From CALARM01 sp964431735 (GTDB taxonomy: Bacteria > Vulcanimicrobiota > SpSt-956 > JAKJGF01): a stretch of 52,067 nt of DNA. Shown in pieces: positions 43,760 through 49,723 of this stretch; position 1 is the first letter of the stretch; every line of letters starts with the position of its first letter. A model generated the notes under the pieces. It was not told the DNA's origin, did not search any database, and saw nothing but the letters and a program-made list of their open reading frames with translations. The translations under genes were made by a program, and so were the position numbers. Where the stretch lies: contig CAYSLJ010000026.1 in assembly GCA_964431735.1 (NCBI GenBank), positions 1 to 52,067 on the forward strand, written 5' to 3'.

Positions 43760-43915
43760 CTATACTTTTGCACTTTTTCATAATTTCCTTGTTTTTACTG
43801 ACTTTATAGTTAAACAGGTTTTGGGTTTTAATCTTCCTGACCCGACACCCGGCACCTGAAACCTAAAAATTGAATAGATTATTTTTTACAGTTTTTAAAA
43901 TCTGCAAAAGTATAG
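43760..43915. mobile_element. Family A inverted-repeat element (uninterrupted copy)
   Basis: A 156-bp element with perfect terminal inverted repeats CTATACTTTTGCA and TGCAAAAGTATAG. It is flanked by a 7-bp direct repeat TAACTAT (43753-43759 and 43916-43922). It is internally similar to 20415-20678 but without the inserted family B element. Non-coding, MITE-like. Confidence 0.85.
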
Positions 43916-44006
43916 TAACTATAAATAATATAAATTTTCTTACTCCTATAATTATCTCAAAAACAAATAGTTTGTCAAGCATATTAAAGGATTTACATAG
44001 ACTTTT

Positions 44007-44046
44007 TATTTATGTGATTTATAGTGTATTTATGTGATTTATGGTA
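44007..44046. repeat. 20-bp tandem duplication
   Basis: TATTTATGTGATTTATAGTG is followed directly by TATTTATGTGATTTATGGTA. A TATAAT overlaps the end of the second unit (44045-44050), but no matching -35 sequence is evident. Confidence 0.8.
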
Positions 44047-44229
44047 TAATATAAAAAACCTTGTTATAATTCATTACTGTAACAGGCAAAAAAGATTGAA
44101 AACCATATCGGAGCCATATGGATGTTTATACATCATTATAATGATTCTATGGTTTATAGGTAAATATTAATTTTACCACTATCTCTTTAGGACTACCCAG
44201 ATTCGTAAAAGATCTCGGTAATAAGAGTG

Positions 44230-44467
44230 CTAAGTACGGCTCCAAATAAGTTAGTACCCATATTAAAACCTGTCCCTGGCCGGACTCTTCCGGAAAATAT
44301 ATGATCCTGTTGCGTGACAAACTGGTTTTTTAGACGTTTAATATTTTGCATCTATATAATTTATAACTCTCTTTTAATACGGCATATCTTTTCCTCCAGA
44401 ACCCGGCCAGGGACAGGAGTGAGTGCCATATTTTTTTGGGTACCAATTTACCTGTTGCGGTACTTAG
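44230..44467. other. Long imperfect inverted-repeat structure (D)
   Basis: Inner arms CCTGTCCCTGGCCGG (44269-44283) and CCGGCCAGGGACAGG (44403-44417) are perfect complements. Outer arms CTAAGTAC (44230-44237) and GTACTTAG (44460-44467) also pair, with partial pairing between (GTACCCATAT / ATA...GGGTAC). The central 120 bp are AT-rich. It could be a decayed insertion element or a structured RNA; no function is seen. The right end merges with the first family C copy. Confidence 0.6.
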
Positions 44468-44577
44468 GACTGTAAGAAAATAACTCCGGCAAATTGTTAG
44501 AACGATTAGTATCCTCGCGTTACGCGTCACGATATAAATTATAACTATGATGTAATTATTTTCAGACAGTTCCTAAG
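44463..44577. mobile_element. Family C repeat element, copy 1
   Basis: It begins CTTAGGACTGTAAGAAAATA and ends AGACAGTTCCTAAG. A central CTCGCGTTACGCGTCACGAT heptad core is followed by an ATAAATTATAACTATGATG-like segment. A second copy follows without a gap. Confidence 0.65.
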
Positions 44578-44702
44578 AGACTGTAAGAAAATAACCCTGG
44601 CAAATTATTAGAATGGTTATCATACTCGCGTCACGCGTTACGCGTTACTCGTCACGATATAGACTGTAAATATGATGAGGTTATTTCTTGACAACCCCTA
44701 AG
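44578..44702. mobile_element. Family C repeat element, copy 2 (tandem)
   Basis: AGACTGTAAGAAAATAACCC starts it, GTTATTTCTTGACAACCCC plus TAAG ends it, so the ends are imperfect inverted repeats (AAGAAATAAC-type). The core is CGCGTCACGCGTTACGCG. The right half is found again, inverted, at 52015-52067. Confidence 0.7.
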
Positions 44703-44761
44703 TTATGAAATACACTATATTATTCTACCGGGTATAGTCATAAAAAATCTCTTTTTTTATC

Positions 44762-44790
44762 TTGATTTTATCATGTAATTGCCCTATACT
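44762..44790 (+). promoter_or_regulatory. Probable sigma-70 promoter for the parvulin lipoprotein
   Basis: TTGATT (44762-44767), 17 bases, TATACT (44785-44790). It is followed at the right distance by AAGAGG (44810-44815) and the TTG start. Confidence 0.6.
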
Positions 44791-44823
44791 GATGTAAATT
44801 AAAATAGAAAAGAGGTAAAAATT

Positions 44824-45651
44824 TTGAAAAAAACTTTAATTTGTTCAGTCATTATTTTCTTACTTATAGCCATATTTGCAGGCTGTAATAAAGAAAGCAC
44901 ATCTACCCCGCAACCGGGAACAACTCCATCAGAGTCAACGGGAGGCACGACTCCGGTAGAAACAGTCTCCACACCTGCCGAAACGGCAGAAAAAACACCT
45001 GCTGAAACTTCAGAGAAAACACCTGCCGAAACGGCAGAAAAAACACCTGCTGAAACTTCAGAGAAAACACCTGCCGAAACGGCAGATAAAAACGAACCGA
45101 CAGAAATCAGAGTACGTCACATACTGGTAAAAACAGAAAAAGAAGCAGATGACATCATGGCAAAATTGAAAAAAGACGGTAAAAAAGCAGATTTCGCAGC
45201 CATAGCTATGGAAAAATCCCTGTGTCCTTCCAAAGAGAAAGGCGGAGATTTAGGAGTTTTCGGCAAAGGAGCAATGGTGCCGGAATTCGAGCAAGCTGCA
45301 TTTAAACTTAAAACAGGTGAAACAGGAAAAGTAAAAACCCAGTTTGGCTGGCATGTTATAGAAAGGACGGAACTTCATATGGGAGAAATAAAAGCAAGTC
45401 ATATACTTGTTAAAACAAAAGAAGAAGCTGAAGAGATCATTAAAGAGCTGAAAGGCGGCGGAGATTTTGCAAAAATTGCAAAGGAAAAATCTGAATGTCC
45501 TTCCAAACAAAATGGCGGAGATCTCGGTTATTTCGGTAAAGGCATGATGGTGCCGGAATTTGAAAAAGCAGCTTTTGCGCTGAAAGTAGGAGAAATAAGT
45601 AAACCGGTACAGACACAGTTCGGATGGCATGTTATAAAAAGAACAGAATAA
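44824..45651 (+). CDS. Lipoprotein with two parvulin (PpiC) peptidyl-prolyl isomerase domains
   Basis: The product is 275 residues. A lipoprotein signal ends in IFAGC (Cys21). A Thr/Pro/Glu linker (about 25-92) carries tandem PAETAEKTPAETSEKT units. Two parvulin domains follow: about 96-182 (VRHILVKTEKEADD, GGDLGVFGKGAMVPEF, FGWHVIERTE) and 186-275 (ASHILVKTKEEAEE, GGDLGYFGKGMMVPEF, FGWHVIKRTE). It would assist folding of exported proteins from the membrane surface, like PrsA or PpiD without SurA-type chaperone arms. The start is TTG with AAGAGG 8 bases upstream. Confidence 0.88.
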   Translation: MKKTLICSVIIFLLIAIFAGCNKESTSTPQPGTTPSESTGGTTPVETVSTPAETAEKTPAETSEKTPAETAEKTPAETSEKTPAETADKNEPTEIRVRHILVKTEKEADDIMAKLKKDGKKADFAAIAMEKSLCPSKEKGGDLGVFGKGAMVPEFEQAAFKLKTGETGKVKTQFGWHVIERTELHMGEIKASHILVKTKEEAEEIIKELKGGGDFAKIAKEKSECPSKQNGGDLGYFGKGMMVPEFEKAAFALKVGEISKPVQTQFGWHVIKRTE

Positions 45652-45657
45652 CATACA

Positions 45658-45715
45658 GGGTGAAGAGTGAAATGTGATGATTACTTACTGTACACCAGTC
45701 ACTCTTCACTTTTTA
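45658..45715 (+). terminator. Terminator built from inverted heptads
   Basis: GTGAAGAGTGA (45660-45670) and TCACTCTTCAC (45699-45709) pair perfectly over 11 bases around a 28-base loop, then TTTTT. It sits right after the parvulin gene, separating it from the peptide locus. Both arms are GTGANNN-type heptads. Confidence 0.75.
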
Positions 45716-45729
45716 TTGTTAACAAATTT

Positions 45730-45757
45730 TTAACATTTTACCCTTTACTGTTATAAG
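45730..45757 (+). promoter_or_regulatory. Possible promoter of the precursor-peptide gene
   Basis: TTAACA (45730-45735), 16 bases, TATAAG (45752-45757), lying after the terminator and 44 bases before the AGGAG ribosome-binding site. A second TATAAT (45778-45783) lacks a good -35. Confidence 0.35.
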
Positions 45758-45813
45758 ATACCGTGTTACAATTATTGTATAATAATCTGAATAATGTGAG
45801 AGGAGATATAAAG

Positions 45814-46155
45814 ATGGAGATTTCCAGAACAAACATACATACTACTTCTGCAGGTGGTAACATAACAGCAAAGAAATCATCTGATACAGAACCTAAAGAT
45901 AGAGTAGATTTGCTCAATGAACAGGTTTCAAAAGGAACCTTATCGGAAGATATTGCAGCCAGAATAAAAGAACTCAGAAGTCAGGTACAGGAAGAAAAAG
46001 CTTTCGGAAAACCGACATGTTACGCTCCTATGAGTGAAAAAGGTCTTCCAAAACCGACATGTTATGCTCCGGCAAAATTACCAAAACCAACATGTTACGC
46101 TCCTATGAGTGAAAAAGGTCTTCCAAAACCGACATGTTATGCTCCTATGGCTTAA
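45814..46155 (+). CDS. Putative RiPP precursor with four KPTCYAP core repeats
   Basis: The product is 113 residues. Residues 1-65 form a polar, helical leader (DRVDLLNEQVSKGTLSEDI, then ARIKELRSQVQEEK). Residues 66-113 hold four KPTCYAP units at 66-72, 80-86, 91-97 and 105-111, so Cys69, 83, 94 and 108, separated by MSEKGLP, AKLP and MSEKGLP. It is followed by two radical SAM/SPASM genes. I infer a ribosomally made peptide modified at Cys/Tyr and cut into several products. ATG 45814 has AGGAG 8 bases upstream; the longer frame from 45763 is unsupported. The N terminus faintly recalls FlgM (MxIxRTN, DRVDL), a possible alternative origin. Not a family I recognise. Confidence 0.75.
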   Translation: MEISRTNIHTTSAGGNITAKKSSDTEPKDRVDLLNEQVSKGTLSEDIAARIKELRSQVQEEKAFGKPTCYAPMSEKGLPKPTCYAPAKLPKPTCYAPMSEKGLPKPTCYAPMA

Positions 46156-46170
46156 TATTTGCAAAATCAG

Positions 46171-46210
46171 AAAAAAGATAGAATAGATGTTTTCTATTCT
46201 ATCTTTTTTT
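46171..46210 (+). terminator. Intrinsic terminator/attenuator between precursor and enzyme genes
   Basis: AAAAGATAGAATAGA pairs with TCTATTCTATCTTTT, a stem of about 15 bases around a short loop, followed by a run of Ts. It lies 15 bases after the precursor stop and 20 before the first radical SAM start. Partial read-through would give much more precursor than enzyme. Confidence 0.9.
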
Positions 46211-46229
46211 ATGGAAAGAAGGATATAAA

Positions 46230-47333
46230 ATGGAAGATTATTCCAATATGAGTTATATACTGGAATTTACGGAAGCATGTAATAACAGATGCAGTCACTG
46301 TTATAATATATGGAAAATGGACGGATATAAAAGAAAAGGGAAAGAACTTGCTACAGAAGAATGGAAAGAGGTTATAAAAAAACTTAAAAAAGAAACAGAC
46401 TGTAAAAGTGTTGCCATAACGGGAGGAGAGCCGACTCTGAGACCGGATTTTTTAGAAATACTTCAATTTATTGATAGTCTTGGTATCATATCGATTTTAA
46501 TCACAAACGGAACCAGATTAAACAGGGATTTTATAAGAGATTGCGTGGACAGAGGCGTAAGACTCTTCGAGTTACCTCTTCTCGGACCAACAAGGGAAAT
46601 ACACAATGAAATATCCGGGAATGACTGCTGGGATAATGTAATAGAATCAGTTGTTGAAATAAAAAGCATGAATGCCAGAAGTATTATGGTATTTGTTGCT
46701 ACAAATAAAAATATTCCTTATTTTGAAGAAACCATGAAACTTGCCATAGCACTCGATACCGGTGGTATGATGCTTAACCGTTTTAATCCGGGAGGGGAAG
46801 GTATAAAACATATGGATGAGTTGATCCCTTCGGCAGAAGATTTTGAACAAATCCTGGAGATTGCGAACAGACTTTCCTTTGAATACAGATATCCTGTAAG
46901 CTGTTCCGTTCCGATACATCCATGTATAATAAACATGTCGAAATATCCCAACCTGGGTACAGGGTTCTGCGCGGCAGGAACAGACAGGGCCTATTATACA
47001 ATAAGCCCTCAGGGCATGATGAGACCCTGCAATCATTCACCTACAATACTGGGAAATTTCCTTACAGAGAAATTTTCCGATATGATACATAACCCTGTCC
47101 TGAAGGAATTTGCCTCCGCCATTCCTCCCATATGCGAACCATGTCCTATGGCTAAAGAATGTCAGGGAGGATGTAAAGCAACAGCAGAAGTCTGCTATGG
47201 TTCAACAAGAGAAATGGATCCTTTTCTCAAAAAAAATCTCCACCGTCATCCTCTTTACAGGGAAAAAGGAGAAATGAAAAAGAACCGGGCATATGAAAAT
47301 GAAGGAGATTATTCAGGGGAATTTGATGGGTGA
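46230..47333 (+). CDS. Radical SAM/SPASM peptide-modifying enzyme 1
   Basis: The product is 367 residues. The radical SAM cluster motif CNNRCSHC (Cys17, 21, 24) lies near the N terminus and GGEPTLR is the SAM-binding GGE motif. The SPASM domain is complete: Cys247-x14-Gly-x4-Cys267, then Cys302-x2-Cys305-x5-Cys311-x3-Cys315 and Cys322, giving ligands for two auxiliary 4Fe-4S clusters. Such enzymes install thioether or C-C links, or epimerise or decarboxylate peptide residues. There is no obvious RiPP-recognition element at the N terminus, since the protein starts only 16 residues before the first Cys. The precursor leader may be bound elsewhere. AGAAGGA precedes the ATG. It is about 60% similar by eye to the next gene. 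Confidence 0.88.
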   Translation: MEDYSNMSYILEFTEACNNRCSHCYNIWKMDGYKRKGKELATEEWKEVIKKLKKETDCKSVAITGGEPTLRPDFLEILQFIDSLGIISILITNGTRLNRDFIRDCVDRGVRLFELPLLGPTREIHNEISGNDCWDNVIESVVEIKSMNARSIMVFVATNKNIPYFEETMKLAIALDTGGMMLNRFNPGGEGIKHMDELIPSAEDFEQILEIANRLSFEYRYPVSCSVPIHPCIINMSKYPNLGTGFCAAGTDRAYYTISPQGMMRPCNHSPTILGNFLTEKFSDMIHNPVLKEFASAIPPICEPCPMAKECQGGCKATAEVCYGSTREMDPFLKKNLHRHPLYREKGEMKKNRAYENEGDYSGEFDG

Positions 47334-47384
47334 TCCGTGGTATCTGAAGAGGAATGGAAATTTATTAATAGTCTCTTTCCTCCA

Positions 47385-47412
47385 GTCACGCATTACGCGT
47401 TACGCGTTACGA
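47385..47412. repeat. Heptad array between the two radical SAM genes
   Basis: TCACGCA, TTACGCG, TTACGCG and TTACGAT lie 15 bases before the AAAAAGGAG of the second radical SAM gene. They do not contain a terminator. Confidence 0.8.
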
Positions 47413-47437
47413 TTCTCATATAAAAAAAGGAGAATTT

Positions 47438-48496
47438 ATGAAAAAACATCCCTATTATAAACTGCATTATATAATAGAACTTACGGAAACATGTAATAAC
47501 AGATGTCATTACTGTTACAATGTATGGAAAATGGAAGGTTACAAAAAAGAAAAAAGAAAAGAACTTTCTACGGAAGAGTGGAAATTTGCCATAGATAAAC
47601 TCCACAGAGAAACATCCTGTACCTGTATTACTCTTTCCGGCGGAGAACCTACATTGAGAAAAGATTTTTTAGAGATATTGTCTTATATTCATTCCAAACA
47701 CATCGAACCGATGGTTATCACAAACGGAAGCAATCTGTCCTCAGAATTTATACAGGCCTGTATGAAAAGAGGGGTAAGGGTTTTCGAACTGCCACTGCTG
47801 GGACCTTCACGGGAAATACACAATGAAATAGCAGGAAATGATTGCTGGGATAAAATCATAGAAGGTATTGTAGAAATAAGATCCTGTGGAGGAAGGCCTG
47901 TAGTGGTTTTTGTTGCAACAAAGAAAAATCTGCCTTTTTTTGAAGAAACCTTAAAACTTGCCATAGCACTGGAATCTGACAGTATGATGCTGAACCGTTT
48001 CAATGCCGGTGGTGAAGGGTTAAGATATATAGACTCATTAATGCCGGACGTGGAGGAATTTGAGAAAGCCATGGATATTGGAAACACTTATTCACAGCAG
48101 TACAGGTATATGATAAGCAGTTCTATTCCTGTACAGCCATGCCTTATAGATGTGAATAAATATCCTTATATAAGATCAGGATTCTGTGCGGCAGGTACCG
48201 ATTCGGGGTATTTCACAATAGGCCCTGACGGTTTAATGAGACCATGTAACCATTCGTCAAGAATTCTCGGAGATTTTCTCACTGAAAAATTTGAAGATAT
48301 TATAAAGAAACCTGAAGTAGAAGAATTTAAAACTGCTGTTCCCGATATATGCGTGTCATGCCCTCATGTATCATTCTGCCAGGGCGGATGTAAAGCATCT
48401 GCAGAGGTGTGTTACGGCTCTGTTAAAGAACTGGATCCGTTTCTTAAAAGAAATTTAAAAAAGCAGAAGGAATTTTTGAAGAGTCATGATGCGTAA
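47438..48496 (+). CDS. Radical SAM/SPASM peptide-modifying enzyme 2
   Basis: The product is 352 residues. CNNRCHYC (Cys19, 23, 26) and GGEPTLR define the radical SAM core. The SPASM Cys pattern is identical to that of the neighbour (FCAAGTDSGYFTIGPDGLMR followed by PC; ICVSCPHVSFCQGGC; VCYGS), so two auxiliary clusters are expected. The pair surely arose by duplication (shared FELPLLGP-REIHNEI-GNDCWD block), yet they differ in several loops, suggesting different residues or steps on the same peptide. AAAAAGGAG precedes the ATG. The C-terminal KSHDA and the stop lie in heptads. Confidence 0.88.
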   Translation: MKKHPYYKLHYIIELTETCNNRCHYCYNVWKMEGYKKEKRKELSTEEWKFAIDKLHRETSCTCITLSGGEPTLRKDFLEILSYIHSKHIEPMVITNGSNLSSEFIQACMKRGVRVFELPLLGPSREIHNEIAGNDCWDKIIEGIVEIRSCGGRPVVVFVATKKNLPFFEETLKLAIALESDSMMLNRFNAGGEGLRYIDSLMPDVEEFEKAMDIGNTYSQQYRYMISSSIPVQPCLIDVNKYPYIRSGFCAAGTDSGYFTIGPDGLMRPCNHSSRILGDFLTEKFEDIIKKPEVEEFKTAVPDICVSCPHVSFCQGGCKASAEVCYGSVKELDPFLKRNLKKQKEFLKSHDA

Positions 48497-48553
48497 CGGA
48501 AGGAACCAGCCGTTATCCTTTACGCATCACCCATTACGCATCATCCATTACGA
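48484..48553. repeat. Heptad array with AACGG hairpin between convergent genes
   Basis: ATGATGC and GTAACGG lead to an AACGG...CCGTT hairpin (about 48496-48517), then TTACGCA, TCACCCA, TTACGCA, TCATCCA and TTACGAA. It contains the stops of both convergent genes. Confidence 0.7.
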
Positions 48554-49549
48554 ATTAAGGGGGTGTCTTGAAGGGTCTCCCATTGGAAGCCAGGGAAATA
48601 AAAGAGGAGATTCATTAAAATATTCTCTGTATAGCTGGCTATGGAGATTTAATCCTGCTGTAAAACCTGTGGACATGGCAGTAATGACACCGGAGACAGG
48701 CGTTACAATATTACCTGCAGCCACAACACCCGGTATCCCTGTATTACCTTCACTATCAACCTTTATATATCCTTTTTTCAACATTATTCCTCTGTCTTTT
48801 AAAAAATCAGTTACACCTGTTTTCATTGTGTAAGAATTATAATCAATGAGTATATTTTCGTAATATTTTTTCTCAATTTCCTTACCGGCCATATCAAGAA
48901 GAGTAATTTCAAGAGTTTTGTTGTCTATTTCTCCGTTAATCTTCATTGTTCCGTAATGAATATGAAGCTCTTTATATTTTTCCATTTCTTCTTCCGTCAG
49001 TTTATCCTCTATAATGACAAGACTGTTTACATCAGGTCTTATATATTTAAGCTTCAATGCAAGTTCTGCTGTTTCGGCACTGCACCCGAGAACAGCTATA
49101 TGAGCTTCCTGTGGAAGGAAAGTGGCTTCCAGTTCTATGGGACTGAACATTACTCTTATATATTTCATATATTTTGACATGTTGCCATGAGGGAAAAAAC
49201 CTGTACATATGGCAACTTTCTTACTTTTATATACTCCCCTGTCTGTCTCCACTGTTTTTATATCATTCTTTAAATCTACATTTATTACCTTTTCATGCTC
49301 CTTAAGGACAAGGCCTGCTTCTCCGGCATCTATCTTAAGAAAATCCATAACCTTATGACCCATAAAAAACCATCTGTGCGTTACACGTAGTTTCCCGTAT
49401 TTTGCAAAAGCTCCTGTTTCCGACTCTTCTATTACAAGTCCTTTAAACCTGCCAGAACTATATATGGGAATACCTGTAACAGCAGTTATCGCACAGATAA
49501 GTCCTGCAGGGCCTCCTCCTATTGTTATTACATCATATATGTCGGACAT
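48548..49549 (-). CDS. Thioredoxin-reductase-like FAD oxidoreductase lacking the redox CxxC
   Basis: The 333-residue protein opens with DVITIGGGPAGLICAI (FAD dinucleotide motif) and has VAICTGFFP, a second Rossmann motif (HIAVLGCSAETAELALKL) and the C-terminal GIPGVVAAGNIV FAD motif. That is the thioredoxin-reductase-type layout. The CxxC between the domains is absent; single cysteines occur at about 20, 114 and 152. Such proteins include ferredoxin/flavodoxin-NADP reductases and flavin oxidases. It is convergent to the second radical SAM gene and could supply its electrons or act on the peptide, but only position suggests this. The start ATG is within 15 bases of AAAGGAATT. Confidence 0.8.
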   Translation of the reverse strand: MSDIYDVITIGGGPAGLICAITAVTGIPIYSSGRFKGLVIEESETGAFAKYGKLRVTHRWFFMGHKVMDFLKIDAGEAGLVLKEHEKVINVDLKNDIKTVETDRGVYKSKKVAICTGFFPHGNMSKYMKYIRVMFSPIELEATFLPQEAHIAVLGCSAETAELALKLKYIRPDVNSLVIIEDKLTEEEMEKYKELHIHYGTMKINGEIDNKTLEITLLDMAGKEIEKKYYENILIDYNSYTMKTGVTDFLKDRGIMLKKGYIKVDSEGNTGIPGVVAAGNIVTPVSGVITAMSTGFTAGLNLHSQLYREYFNESPLLFPWLPMGDPSRHPLNS

Positions 49550-49572
49550 GAATTAAATTCCTTTCTTTAAAG

Positions 49573-49722
49573 CGTGACGCGTAACGCGTGACGCGTGACG
49601 GGTGGTTCGTGATGCGTAATGCGTGATGCATCATGCGTATTTTCACCGGAACCGGGCGAACACAGTGGTTCGCCCCTGATCTTCACCCTTCCCCCTTCAC
49701 TACTCACTTTTCACTACTCACG
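49573..49722. repeat. Composite heptad element with GGGCGAAC palindrome
   Basis: GTGACGC, GTAACGC, GTGACGC, GTGACGG, GTGATGC and GTAATGC, then palindrome GGGCGAAC (49654-49661)/GTTCGCCC (49668-49675), then TCACCCT, TCACTAC, TCACTTT, TCACTAC. Same layout as 37295-37480. Confidence 0.88.
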
Positions 49723-49723
49723 G

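Larger units (their letters stand above)
43691..44823. other. 1.1-kb noncoding region packed with repeat elements
   Basis: No credible gene is seen. In order it holds family A copy 2 (43760-43915), an AT-rich stretch with a 20-bp tandem duplication (44007-44046), an inverted-repeat structure D (44230-44467), two tandem family C copies (44463-44702) and a promoter for the parvulin gene. The 66-codon minus frame at 44330-44530 crosses D and C and is not convincing. Confidence 0.7.

Noticed and set aside
44221..44470. Structure D as a tRNA or riboswitch
   Set aside because: No cloverleaf, no T-loop sequence and no known riboswitch core was found, and it does not directly precede a gene start.
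44330..44530. 66-codon minus-strand frame in the 1.1-kb noncoding region
   Set aside because: It spans structure D and a family C element and has no SD or family similarity.
45814..46155. Reading the KPTCYAP protein as a FlgM-type anti-sigma factor
   Set aside because: Only a few N-terminal residues resemble FlgM; the repeated C terminus, the following terminator and the two SPASM genes fit a precursor better.
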